In this document: in pieces, positions 8,871 through 17,602 of the stretch
Numbering within the stretch: position 1 is the first letter of the stretch
How the letters are laid out: the number at the start of each line of letters is the position of its first letter
Assembly (NCBI RefSeq): GCF_001529295.1
Contig: NZ_LLWK01000038.1
Location: 682,001 to 746,000 of the forward strand
Direction: 5' to 3'
DNA: 64,000 nucleotides
DNA from: Flavobacterium sp. TAB 87
GTDB taxonomy: Bacteria; Bacteroidota; Bacteroidia; Flavobacteriales; Flavobacteriaceae
Translations under genes and position numbers: made by a program
The notes under the pieces: model-generated
Database searches by the model: none
The model's input: only the letters and a program-made list of their open reading frames with translations
Told to the model about the DNA's origin: nothing

Positions 8871-8912
8871 AAAAAGTCGGAAGTTGTATGCACAGCTTCC
8901 GACTTTTTTATT
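8871..8912. terminator. Bidirectional terminator between convergent genes
   Basis: Arms AAGTCGGAAG and CTTCCGACTT, extended by a G-T wobble and TGT/ACA around an ATGC loop, are flanked by T-runs on both strands. It lies between the convergent PH-protein and DUF4407 genes. Confidence 0.85.
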
Positions 8913-8949
8913 TAAATTTTATTAAACGACTTTCACTTATCGCGTTCAA

Positions 8950-10050
8950 CTATAAGGTTCGTTTTTGTTTTTCTAAAAATCCGTTGGATTGTAATTCTAA
9001 TAATTCCTCAGCATTCTTTCTTTGTAAATCGTACAGTTTTTTGTCTTGGGCGATGTCTGCATAGACTATGTCGTGCATTGTCGCACTAGTTTTGACTAAT
9101 AATTCGCGCTGGTATTTGTTTTGTGTTAAAGTCGCTTTTAATGCCGTTTCTAATTCTTCTTGTTTCAAGTCATATTCGCCTTTAGGAGAAAGTAATTTTG
9201 CGATAATTGGCGAAGTTTCAATGGCTAAAAACAAAAGCATAATAAAAAAGGAAGGCAACCATGGCAATTTATCCAACGCATTAATTCGCGCCATTAAACC
9301 ATCAAACCCTTCGATAATGGGTTGCGTTTCATTAACTTTTTTATCCATATCAGACTGAAAAGTAGCTGCCTGTTTTTCTAAGTCGGCAATCTTCGTTTCG
9401 TTGGCTGTCTTTAAAAGTGCCAAATCTTGTAAGGCCGCGTCGTGTTTTTGTCTTTTTTCCGAGTAGACAGGTCCTTTTCCTAACTTTTTGGTTCCAGCAG
9501 TTCCTTCTGCTTCGGTTATGTAAGTAGAGTATAAATCGTTAACTTCTTTTTCTTTAGATAAAATATCTGTTTTTAGAATTGCAATTTGCGCTTTGTTTTT
9601 ATCTAAATCAGTTTTAAAGTAGGTACTAATTTCTTTCTTGTTTGCCAGTTCCATTGCGTTTTTTTCTTTCAATAAGACGGTATTAATTTCTTTTTCGAAA
9701 ATTTTAATTTCCAAAGGTTTCGAAATTACGATGGCAATAATTACCGCAAGTATAATTCGGGGAGTCGCTTGCAGAAATTCATCCCAAAATCGGTCGCGTT
9801 TTTTTATAGTCGAAACAATAAAACGGTCTAGATTAAAAATAAGCAGACTCCAAACTAAGCCGAAAAGCAAAGCAGGATAAATAGAGTCGAATACGGTGAA
9901 AAGTGCATAAGCACTGGCGATGAAAGCCATAACGGCAGTAAAGAAAACGGTGGCTCCAATACCCACGTATTTGGTTTTTTCGCCTTGCGAACAATCTTCG
10001 AGGAGATCTCGGTCTGCGCCAGAGCACAGCATGAAAAAGTTTTGTAACAT
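8950..10050 (-). CDS. DUF4407 domain membrane protein
   Basis: A 366-residue protein matching DUF4407 in layout. Four hydrophobic segments fall in or near the first 110 residues and residues about 260-285 (LPSFFIMLLFLAIETSPII). Between them is a long charged coiled-coil region (about 115-250) rich in Lys, Glu and Asp. The N-terminal FFMLCSGADRDLLEDCSQGE is a family landmark. The C-terminal tail is again coiled-coil. The role of the family is unknown. A TAAATTTG element on the minus strand at 10118-10125 could be its -7 promoter element. Confidence 0.82.
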   Translation of the reverse strand: MLQNFFMLCSGADRDLLEDCSQGEKTKYVGIGATVFFTAVMAFIASAYALFTVFDSIYPALLFGLVWSLLIFNLDRFIVSTIKKRDRFWDEFLQATPRIILAVIIAIVISKPLEIKIFEKEINTVLLKEKNAMELANKKEISTYFKTDLDKNKAQIAILKTDILSKEKEVNDLYSTYITEAEGTAGTKKLGKGPVYSEKRQKHDAALQDLALLKTANETKIADLEKQAATFQSDMDKKVNETQPIIEGFDGLMARINALDKLPWLPSFFIMLLFLAIETSPIIAKLLSPKGEYDLKQEELETALKATLTQNKYQRELLVKTSATMHDIVYADIAQDKKLYDLQRKNAEELLELQSNGFLEKQKRTL

Positions 10051-10371
10051 GATTGATGATTTTTGATTTGTTGATTTACTATTTCTAGTAAATTTTATTT
10101 GATGATTTTGATTGAAGCAAATTTAAGTCCAAAATTTTAATTTGAATCTAATTAGTTGATTTGTTTTAAATTACTACTTTGTAAAATTTGTTTTTAAAAC
10201 AGTTTTTAGGTTTATTTCGCATAATTGAAACAATTTCAAATGTTAGTTTAAGGTAAAATAGTTTGATATAAAGTAGTGGTTTAGTAACGATATGGTGATC
10301 TATAGAGCTGCTTATTTTAACGCAACGCTTCTAGCTTTGCAAATCAAATTAATTAATCTATAAACCTAAAA
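10051..10371. other. Divergent intergenic region before the phosphate operon
   Basis: This 321-base AT-rich gap separates DUF4407 (minus) and the TonB receptor (plus). It holds candidate -7 elements for both directions (10118-10125 minus, 10332-10339 plus). I see no small coding frame or strong inverted repeat. I looked for a PhoB-type direct repeat and could not identify one with confidence. Confidence 0.45.
10332..10339 (+). promoter_or_regulatory. Candidate -7 element (TAGCTTTG) of the receptor/phytase operon
   Basis: The string matches TAnnTTTG and lies 32 bases before the receptor start codon. No clear TTG -33 partner is seen at the usual spacing, so this is tentative. Confidence 0.4.
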
Positions 10372-13182
10372 ATGAAAAAGATTTATTTAGTAACAGTACT
10401 TTTTTTACTAACGGTAGCAGGATATTCTCAAAAGGGAATAGTGTCGGGAAAAATTTTAGATGGTGAAGACCATTTGCCTTTGCCTGGTGCAATGGTGCAA
10501 ATTTCTGGACAAAACAAATACACAATTTCTGATTACAATGGAAGTTTCGAATTTTTGAATGCGCAAGAAGGTTCTTTTGAAATTCAGGTAAAATATATGG
10601 GATATACGTCTGTTTCTCAGAACATCTTAATCATTAAAGGAACAAATACCGTAGTCAATTTTAATTTAAAAGCGTCCGGAACTGAATTGAACGAGGTGGT
10701 TATTGGCGACGCATTAAAAGGTCAAGCAAAAGCACTAAACCAGCAAAAGAATAATAATAACATCAGTAATGTCATTTCTTCAGATCAAGTGGGTCGTTTT
10801 CCAGATGCGAATGTTGGTGATGCTTTAAAACGTGTACCTGGAATTACAATGCAAAATGACCAAGGAGAAGCCAGAAATATTATTATTAGAGGATTGGCTC
10901 CATCCTTAAATTCGGTAACCTTAAACGGCGATCGAATTCCGTCTGCTGAAGGAGACAACCGAAATGTACAAATGGATTTGATTCCGTCGGATATGATTTC
11001 GACTATTGAAGTAAACAAAACCTTAACGCCAGATATGGATGCCGATGCGATTGGTGGTTCTGTAAATTTAATTACAAGAGCTACTCCAAACGGACAACGT
11101 ATTTCGGCAACTGTTGCGGGTGGTTACATGCCCATTCGTGAAAAGGGAATGTATACGGCAGGACTGGTTTATGGAAATCGATTTATGGATAATAAATTAG
11201 GAATGGTTGTGAGTGGTTCTTATAATAATAACGATTATGGCTCAGATAATATTGAAAATGTGTGGTCAAAAGATAAATTTGGTAATGAGTTTTTGTCGAA
11301 ATCAGAAATTAGACGCTACGATGTACAACGCATTCGCCGTAGTGCAGCCGTTTCTTTTGATTACAAATTTGATGATAATAATACCATTTTTGCAAACGCG
11401 ATTTACAATTGGAGAGACGATAGAGAAAATCGTTTTAGGACAACTTACGATGATATAAAACCAATTTATCAAGGAGAAACAATCACTGGTTTTCAAGGTA
11501 GAGTAAAACGTCAAACCAAAGGTGGAGTAGATAATAGTAGAAATAAAAATGGAAGATTAGAAGACCAACGCGTTCAAAATTATGCCTTGCGTGGCGAGCA
11601 TTTAGTAAGTTCTAATCTAGATATGGATTGGGCTTTAAATTATTCAGCTGCGAGCGAATACAGACCGAACGAGCGTTATATTGAATTTCGTCAGAAAGGA
11701 CTGGGAGTAACGCAAGATGTATCAGATTCTAATTTTCCTTTAGTAACAACTACAGGAGAATCGGTAGATAAATTTAAGTTTGATTCGGTTACCGAAAACA
11801 CCAACGATACGAGTGAAGAAGAAGTGGGAGCAAAGTTAAATTTCAGAATTCCGTTTTCCATTATTCCTTCCGAAAAAGGTCGACTTCGAACAGGTTTGCG
11901 TATGCGATTGAAAGACAAATCAAGAGATAATATTTTTTATGCCTACGATCCAATTGATGCTGATTTCGCTACTTTGGGAGTTGTTCCGACTATCTACTTT
12001 GATGGTAACAGATTTAATCCAGGTACAAAATATGTGGGCGGAACGTATGCTGCAGCCTCATTTTTGGGCGGACTTGATTTAAATAATGCCAGTTTGTTTA
12101 GTAAAGAAACAGATCCTTCGGAATATTTGACGGTTAACTACACTGCAAAAGAACAAATTTATGCTGCTTACATTAGATGGGATCAAGATTTTAGTGATAA
12201 ATTATCTATGATTGTTGGCGTTCGAGTAGAAGATACGCATATCAATTATACCGGAAATCGTGTAGCAGATGAGGTGACTGTGGAAGATGAAATTACCCAC
12301 AAAAATAGTTACACTAATGCAATGCCAAGTTTATCATTCAAATACAATGCGACTACTAGTTTGGTTTTGAGAGCGGCGGTAACTACTGCTTTGGCTAGAC
12401 CTAATTATTATGATTTGGCTCCGTACGTGAATAATATCGCTTCTGACATGGAAATTTCGGCAGGTAATCCAAACTTAAAAGCGACCTATTCTTTTAATTA
12501 CGATTTTATGGCCGAGAATTATTTTAAGTCTGTCGGTTTGGTTTCAGCAGGAGCATTTTACAAAAACTTAAATGATTTTATTTACAAATACAGCAGTAAA
12601 ACCTACAGTAATGGTAGTTTTTCAACTGATTTCCCCAATCAAATAAATCCAATTCCGGTAGGAGAAGAATGGAGTTTCGTACAATCTAGAAATGGCGATA
12701 AGGTTGCTGTTTATGGGTTAGAAGTCGCTTTTCAACGACAGTTTGATTTTTTCGAAAGTAAATTTTTAAGAGGATTTGGAGTTTATGTGAATTACACGTT
12801 TACACAGTCTAAAGCCAAAGGAATTGCAGATGAAGACGGTAATGAGAGAACGGATGTAAGTCTTCCAGGGACAACTCCGCACATGTTTAACGGTTCTTTG
12901 TTCTGGGAAAACAAACGCTTCTCGGCTCGTATTTCGACCAATTTCACGTCTGATTATTTAGATGTTTTAGGCGCCGACAGGCATCAAGATTCATATTATG
13001 ACAAACAGTTTTTTGTAGATGCAAATGCGTCGTATAAAATTACAACGAACTTGCGTCTTTTTGCAGAAGCAAATAATTTAACCAATCAGCCGTTGCGTTA
13101 TTATCAAGGATCAAAAGCACATACGCAGCAAGTAGAATACTATCAAGGGCGTTATAATTTTGGTTTGAAATTGGATTTTTAA
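10372..13182 (+). CDS. TonB-dependent outer membrane receptor
   Basis: A 936-residue TonB-dependent transporter. It has a signal peptide (about 1-20, ending GYSQ), a carboxypeptidase-regulatory-like beta-sandwich (about 22-105), a plug domain with RVPGITMQND and RGLAPSLNSVTLNGDRIPSA, and a 22-strand-type barrel ending in NFGLKLDF, with a terminal Phe. The plug segment DMISTIEVNKTLTPDMDADA followed by IGGSVNLITR is typical of the TonB-Xanth-Caul receptor group, not of SusC. There is no adjacent SusD. A phosphatase and a phytase follow directly, so uptake of an inositol phosphate, another phosphoester or its product is inferred. A hairpin separates it from the next gene. Confidence 0.93.
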   Translation: MKKIYLVTVLFLLTVAGYSQKGIVSGKILDGEDHLPLPGAMVQISGQNKYTISDYNGSFEFLNAQEGSFEIQVKYMGYTSVSQNILIIKGTNTVVNFNLKASGTELNEVVIGDALKGQAKALNQQKNNNNISNVISSDQVGRFPDANVGDALKRVPGITMQNDQGEARNIIIRGLAPSLNSVTLNGDRIPSAEGDNRNVQMDLIPSDMISTIEVNKTLTPDMDADAIGGSVNLITRATPNGQRISATVAGGYMPIREKGMYTAGLVYGNRFMDNKLGMVVSGSYNNNDYGSDNIENVWSKDKFGNEFLSKSEIRRYDVQRIRRSAAVSFDYKFDDNNTIFANAIYNWRDDRENRFRTTYDDIKPIYQGETITGFQGRVKRQTKGGVDNSRNKNGRLEDQRVQNYALRGEHLVSSNLDMDWALNYSAASEYRPNERYIEFRQKGLGVTQDVSDSNFPLVTTTGESVDKFKFDSVTENTNDTSEEEVGAKLNFRIPFSIIPSEKGRLRTGLRMRLKDKSRDNIFYAYDPIDADFATLGVVPTIYFDGNRFNPGTKYVGGTYAAASFLGGLDLNNASLFSKETDPSEYLTVNYTAKEQIYAAYIRWDQDFSDKLSMIVGVRVEDTHINYTGNRVADEVTVEDEITHKNSYTNAMPSLSFKYNATTSLVLRAAVTTALARPNYYDLAPYVNNIASDMEISAGNPNLKATYSFNYDFMAENYFKSVGLVSAGAFYKNLNDFIYKYSSKTYSNGSFSTDFPNQINPIPVGEEWSFVQSRNGDKVAVYGLEVAFQRQFDFFESKFLRGFGVYVNYTFTQSKAKGIADEDGNERTDVSLPGTTPHMFNGSLFWENKRFSARISTNFTSDYLDVLGADRHQDSYYDKQFFVDANASYKITTNLRLFAEANNLTNQPLRYYQGSKAHTQQVEYYQGRYNFGLKLDF

Positions 13183-13206
13183 TTATACTTTTTAATAAAA
13201 TAAATA

Positions 13207-13240
13207 AACAGAATGGGATATAAAATCCAGTTCTGTTTTT
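13207..13240 (+). terminator. Hairpin after the receptor gene
   Basis: Arms ACAGAA and TTCTGT with an inner GGAT/ATCC pairing are followed by TTTTT, 14 bases before the phosphatase start. Its position inside a likely operon suggests partial termination that lowers expression of the enzymes relative to the receptor. Confidence 0.6.
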
Positions 13241-13253
13241 ATAAATCATAGAA

Positions 13254-14243
13254 ATGAAAAAAATAGTTTACATTTTTTTATCAGTATTGCTTTTTCAAGG
13301 AGCAGCCGCACAACAAACAAAAAATAGAGAATTATCGGGTTATACGGAAGGCTATAATCCCGAATTGCAAAAGATAGACAGGAGTCTTAATTTTTTATTA
13401 ATGGGAGATTTTGGTCGTTACGGTCAATTTTATCAAAAAGAAGTAGCGACTCAGATGGGAAAAGCAGCCGCTACAATTGAATCTGAATTTGTGATTAGCG
13501 TGGGCGATAATTTTTATCCAAATGGCGTACAAAGTACTACCGATTATTCGTGGAAGGCTTCTTTTGAAAATGTTTACACCGATTATAGTTTGCAAACCGA
13601 TTGGTTCGTGACTTTAGGAAACCACGATCACCGAGGAAAAGTGCAAGCGCAAATCGACTACTCAGATGTTAGTCGTCGCTGGCACATGCCTTCCACTTAT
13701 TTTAAAAAGGAATTTGATTTAGAAGATGGCAATAAAGTTTTGGTTTTATTTATGGATACCTCTCCCTTTATAGACAAATATTACGAGGTAGATTCTGGTA
13801 TGAGTGAATCGATGAGAGCGCAAGATACAACTGCTCAAAAAAAGTGGTTGCTCAAGGAATTGGCTACGACGGATAAAAAAGTGACGTGGAAAATTGTAGT
13901 CGGTCACCATCCATTGTACAGTGGCGGAAAGCGTAAAAACAGCAAAGAGACTAAGAGTTTTGAAAACAAGTTTGCTGCTATTTTTGATACTAACAAAGTA
14001 GATGCTTATTTCTGCGGACACGAACACGATTTGCAAATTATAAAACCAAAAGGAAGGTATACGACGCAGTTTTTGTCTGGTTCAGCCTGCACCGTGCGTC
14101 CGAGTGGGGCGAGAGAGGGGACGTTGTTTTTTGCAGAAAAAGCTGGTTTTATGACATTTGCCGTATCCAACTCTAAACTACTGGCACAAGTAGTGGATGA
14201 CGACGGGAAGATATTATTTAGAACTCAAATCGATAAGAAATAA
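13254..14243 (+). CDS. Purple acid phosphatase-like metallophosphoesterase
   Basis: A 329-residue exported phosphatase with a signal peptide ending about QGAAAQQ. Metal-ligand motifs of the calcineurin-like fold appear in order: GDFGRYGQ (about 51-58), SVGDNFYPNG (about 82-91), LGNHDHRG (about 121-128), VVGHHPLYSGG (about 221-231) and FCGHEHDLQ (about 262-270). The Tyr after GDN and the GNHD, GHHPLYS and GHEH set match the small purple (tartrate-resistant) acid phosphatase type, which cleaves phosphomonoesters using an Fe-containing binuclear centre. Its TAA stop shares one base with the phytase ATG, so the two are tightly coupled. It may remove phosphate from the partly dephosphorylated inositols released by the phytase. 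Confidence 0.88.
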   Translation: MKKIVYIFLSVLLFQGAAAQQTKNRELSGYTEGYNPELQKIDRSLNFLLMGDFGRYGQFYQKEVATQMGKAAATIESEFVISVGDNFYPNGVQSTTDYSWKASFENVYTDYSLQTDWFVTLGNHDHRGKVQAQIDYSDVSRRWHMPSTYFKKEFDLEDGNKVLVLFMDTSPFIDKYYEVDSGMSESMRAQDTTAQKKWLLKELATTDKKVTWKIVVGHHPLYSGGKRKNSKETKSFENKFAAIFDTNKVDAYFCGHEHDLQIIKPKGRYTTQFLSGSACTVRPSGAREGTLFFAEKAGFMTFAVSNSKLLAQVVDDDGKILFRTQIDKK

Positions 14244-15304
14244 TGATGAAAATTTCAAGTAAAATAGCCCTTGCATTTGGACTAATTTCTCTCGTTTCCT
14301 GCAGCGATAAACTCGTGCCCGTTCAGGAAGATGCGTTGAAGCCAATAGTTATAACCGAAAAGTTACCGCACGATACTGATGATCCTGCAATTTGGATTCA
14401 TCCGACGGATCCTTCAAAAAGTATTGTTATTGGTACAGATAAAGATACCAATGGTGGTTTGTATGCTTTTGATTTAGGCGGAATAATTGTGGGCAAATCA
14501 AAAGTTTTAAAACGTCCGAATAATGTAGATATTGCTTATGGATTGGTTTTAAATGGAAAAAAAGTAGACATTGCTGTAACGACAGAACGTGAAACGAGTA
14601 AAATTAGAGTTTTTAGTTTGCCTGATTTGAAACCGCTTGATGATGGTGGAATTTCAGTTTTTGATGGCGAAGAATTGTGCGCTCCGATGGGAATTGCTTT
14701 ATACACCAGACCGGAAGATCAATCTATTTTTGCAATTGTAGGAAGAAAAGACGGGCCGTCGGAAACGTATCTGTGGCAATATGAATTGTCCGATAATGGA
14801 AGAGGAATTGTAGGTGGAAAAGTAGTACGAAAATTTGGAAAGTATAGCGGTAAAAAAGAAATTGAAGCTATTGCAGTAGATAACGAATTGGGATACGTTT
14901 ATTATTGTGATGAGCAATTCGGAATCAGAAAATACTATGCGAATCCGGCATTAAATGACAATCAAGAACTGGCTCTTTTTGGACAAGGTGATTTTAAGTC
15001 GGATAATGAAGGAATTGCTATTTACAAAAAATCAGTAACAGAAGGCTATATTTTGGTTTCCAATCAACAGGCTAATACATTTATGGTATATCCAAGGGAA
15101 GGAGTAAGTGGAAATACAAACTCCTATCCATTAGTGGCCGAAATTCCTACTTCAACAATTGAATGTGATGGTGTAGAGGTTACCAATGTAAATTTAGGAG
15201 GAAGTTTCGCCAACGGCTTGTTTGTGGCCATGAGTAACGGAATGACTTTTCAGTATTACAGTTGGGATTCAATACAAGAGTTAATCGATGTGCAGAAAAA
15301 ATAG
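14243..15304 (+). CDS. Beta-propeller phytase, lipoprotein
   Basis: A 353-residue phytase of the six-bladed beta-propeller class, which hydrolyses inositol hexakisphosphate in a calcium-dependent manner. The family signature DTDDPAIWIHP (about 45-55) is present, with GTDKDTNGGLYAFDL, KRPNNVDIAYG, YYCDEQFGIRKY and DNEGIAIY as further blade motifs. The N-terminus has a lipobox (LVSC, Cys at about 20). ATG overlaps the upstream stop by one base; a second ATG follows at once. Together with the receptor and acid phosphatase it makes a plausible phytate-phosphorus scavenging set. A strong terminator follows. Confidence 0.92.
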   Translation: MMKISSKIALAFGLISLVSCSDKLVPVQEDALKPIVITEKLPHDTDDPAIWIHPTDPSKSIVIGTDKDTNGGLYAFDLGGIIVGKSKVLKRPNNVDIAYGLVLNGKKVDIAVTTERETSKIRVFSLPDLKPLDDGGISVFDGEELCAPMGIALYTRPEDQSIFAIVGRKDGPSETYLWQYELSDNGRGIVGGKVVRKFGKYSGKKEIEAIAVDNELGYVYYCDEQFGIRKYYANPALNDNQELALFGQGDFKSDNEGIAIYKKSVTEGYILVSNQQANTFMVYPREGVSGNTNSYPLVAEIPTSTIECDGVEVTNVNLGGSFANGLFVAMSNGMTFQYYSWDSIQELIDVQKK

Positions 15305-15324
15305 CTTAATGAAAACAATAAACA

Positions 15325-15359
15325 TAAAAAAAAGCTGTTCTTGAGAACAGCTTTTTTTT
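15325..15359. terminator. Bidirectional terminator between phytase and pckA
   Basis: Perfect arms GCTGTTC and GAACAGC around TTGA, with A and T runs on both sides, lie between the two convergent genes. Confidence 0.9.
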
Positions 15360-15379
15360 GTTGAATTAGTAAGCAACGT

Positions 15380-16981
15380 TTATAGTAAAGGTGCGCCAGC
15401 CATTATTTCAGGATTGGCAAATTCTTCAAATTTGGCAAAATTAGCTTTGAATTTCTGAGCTAATTCTACCGCTTTACTGTCGTATAAGTCTTTATCTTCC
15501 CAGGTATTTCTAGGATTTAATATCTCACTTGGAACATCTGGACATGTCATTGGTTTTGCAATTCCAAATACAGCGCAGTTTTCAAAATTAACTTTTTCTA
15601 ATTCTCCATTCAACGCCGCAGTAATCATGGCGCGGGTATATTTTAACTTCATACGGCTTCCGGTACCGTAAGGTCCACCAGTCCAACCGGTATTAATAAG
15701 CCATACTTTAACATTAGTGTCTTTTATTTTTTGACTCAACATTTCTGCGTAGCGAGTGGGATGTAGTGGCATAAATGGTGCTCCAAAACAAGCAGAAAAG
15801 TTTGGTTGTGGCTCCGTAACTCCTGCCTCTGTTCCTGCTACTTTTGCAGTATAGCCTGAAATAAAATGGTAAGCCGCTTGACCCGGAGTTAATTTTGATA
15901 TCGGAGGTAAAATTCCGAATGAATCGGCTGTTAAGAAAAATATATTTTTTGGATTAGTTCCAATAGAACCGGGCTGTATGTTGTCAATATGATAAATTGG
16001 GTAGCTTACGCGAGTGTTTTGTGTAATCGAAACATCTTCATAATCTACGTCATTTGTTCCTTCTTTAAAAACTACATTTTCTAAAATAGATCCTTTTTTA
16101 ATGGCTTTAAAAATCTCTGGTTCGTTCTCTTCACAAAGGTTAATTACTTTGGCGTAACACCCACCTTCAAAATTAAAAACGGTATTTTCCTTAGTCCACC
16201 CGTGTTCATCATCTCCAATTAATTTACGGTTTGGATCTGCCGATAAAGTGGTTTTTCCAGTCCCTGATAATCCGAAGAAAATCGCAGTATCTTCTGCTTC
16301 TCCAACGTTAGCACTACAGTGCATTGGAAGCGCATTTTTAAAGACAGGTAAAATAAAGTTCAAAGCAGAGAAAATTCCTTTTTTAATTTCTCCTGTATAT
16401 CCTGTTCCGCCAATTAAAGCGATTTTTTTAGTAAAATCTAAAATTGCAAAATTACTTTGGCGCGTACCATCTACAGTCGGATCAGCCATAAAAGAAGGAA
16501 CGCAAACTACAGTCCATTCTGGAACAAAGTTTTCTAACTCACTTGTCTCTGGGCGCAAGAACATATTGTAGCAAAATAAATTTGACCACGCAGTTTCGGT
16601 TACTACACGCACATTTAATCGGTAATTAGGATCAGCACAAACATAAGAATCTCTTACAAAAACTTCTTTGTTAGATAAGTAGTCACAAACCTTACTGTAT
16701 AATTTTTCAAAAGCCTCTGGTGAAAAAGGAATATTTACATTTCCCCACCAAACTTCTTTTTCTGTAATGGCATCTTTTACGATAAAACGATCTAAAGGAG
16801 AACGACCTGTAAATTCACCAGTATTAATTGCCAAAGCACCCGAAGAGCTTTCGATGCCTTGTCCTGAATCGAGCGTAATTTGATGCAATTCCTCTGGAGT
16901 TAGCTGATAGTGAACGGTTGCATTCTTAATTCCTAAGTCATTTAACGAAATCGATTTCGCTGAAAGTGTATGATTGTCCAT
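15380..16981 (-). CDS. pckA: Phosphoenolpyruvate carboxykinase (ATP)
   Basis: PckA converts oxaloacetate and ATP to phosphoenolpyruvate, CO2 and ADP, the entry step of gluconeogenesis. The 533-residue protein carries the P-loop GLSGTGKTT (237-245), the metal site IGDDEHGW (255-262), the substrate-binding TGRSPLDRF (58-66) and the adenine-site region NTGWTGGPYGTG. Length and motifs are those of the ATP-dependent, not the GTP-dependent, enzyme. A TATCTTTG element on the minus strand at 17017-17024 could be its -7 promoter element. The gene is monocistronic, closed by the shared terminator. Confidence 0.97.
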   Translation of the reverse strand: MDNHTLSAKSISLNDLGIKNATVHYQLTPEELHQITLDSGQGIESSSGALAINTGEFTGRSPLDRFIVKDAITEKEVWWGNVNIPFSPEAFEKLYSKVCDYLSNKEVFVRDSYVCADPNYRLNVRVVTETAWSNLFCYNMFLRPETSELENFVPEWTVVCVPSFMADPTVDGTRQSNFAILDFTKKIALIGGTGYTGEIKKGIFSALNFILPVFKNALPMHCSANVGEAEDTAIFFGLSGTGKTTLSADPNRKLIGDDEHGWTKENTVFNFEGGCYAKVINLCEENEPEIFKAIKKGSILENVVFKEGTNDVDYEDVSITQNTRVSYPIYHIDNIQPGSIGTNPKNIFFLTADSFGILPPISKLTPGQAAYHFISGYTAKVAGTEAGVTEPQPNFSACFGAPFMPLHPTRYAEMLSQKIKDTNVKVWLINTGWTGGPYGTGSRMKLKYTRAMITAALNGELEKVNFENCAVFGIAKPMTCPDVPSEILNPRNTWEDKDLYDSKAVELAQKFKANFAKFEEFANPEIMAGAPLL

Positions 16982-17016
16982 AAAAATTTAAGTTGTGTGT
17001 TTAATTCTAATCACAG

Positions 17017-17024
17017 CAAAGATA
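17017..17024 (-). promoter_or_regulatory. Candidate -7 element (TATCTTTG) of pckA
   Basis: On the minus strand this is TATCTTTG, a match to TAnnTTTG, 36 bases before the pckA start. No TTG -33 partner is evident. Confidence 0.4.
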
Positions 17025-17046
17025 AATATTTATTTGTAAGGCCGTT

Positions 17047-17448
17047 TTAAAAACTTGAATTTTGTGATTTTTTGTTAAATAAATCAATAAATAAGAAAAA
17101 CCACGACAAAATTAACAATAAACCACCAACAGGTGTGATGAATCCGATTATTTTAAAGTCAAATGAAGTTAGAGAATTAGTCGCTAAAAGATAAATGGAT
17201 CCCGAAAATAATGCAATTCCTATTACTGCTAATGTAAAAATAGTCTTTCTCTTTTTTTCTGATAGCGGTTTGTAGGTTGCAACAAAAAGTAAAAATAAGG
17301 CGTGATACATTTGGTAACGGACTCCAGTTTCAAAAGTGGTTAATTGTTCTGAGGTTAACACTGATTTTAAGGCATGAGCACCGAAAGCACCTAAAATAAT
17401 CGAAACCATTCCTAAAAATACAGCCGTAAGTAAGATCTTTTTTTCCAT
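17047..17448 (-). CDS. DUF423 family membrane protein
   Basis: A 133-residue protein with four hydrophobic segments and the DUF423 opening block GAFGAHALK plus FETGVRYQMYHALFLL, which identify the family. Its function is unknown. I placed the start at the ATG at 17448, giving MEKKILL, because it starts just before the first membrane segment. An in-frame ATG eight codons upstream (17472) adds only polar residues. Confidence 0.88.
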   Translation of the reverse strand: MEKKILLTAVFLGMVSIILGAFGAHALKSVLTSEQLTTFETGVRYQMYHALFLLFVATYKPLSEKKRKTIFTLAVIGIALFSGSIYLLATNSLTSFDFKIIGFITPVGGLLLILSWFFLFIDLFNKKSQNSSF

Positions 17449-17602
17449 TTTAATACGTAGATTGTGTCCCACAAAAGTAAGCCGAATTGGCTGAAGAAGA
17501 AAGGTTTTTCGCCTTTTGTTTGTTTTGTTTTTATAGAAAATAGAGTGGTAAATTGTTATAAATAAAACATTTTACTATGTTTGTGTTGTAAATAAAGTTA
17601 AA

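Noticed and set aside
10051-10371. PhoB-type box upstream of the receptor/phytase operon
   Set aside because: I could not find a convincing direct-repeat pattern by eye, so no site is claimed.
16248-16571. 107-codon open frame opposite pckA
   Set aside because: It is entirely antisense to the highly conserved PEP carboxykinase catalytic region and shows no independent coding signs.
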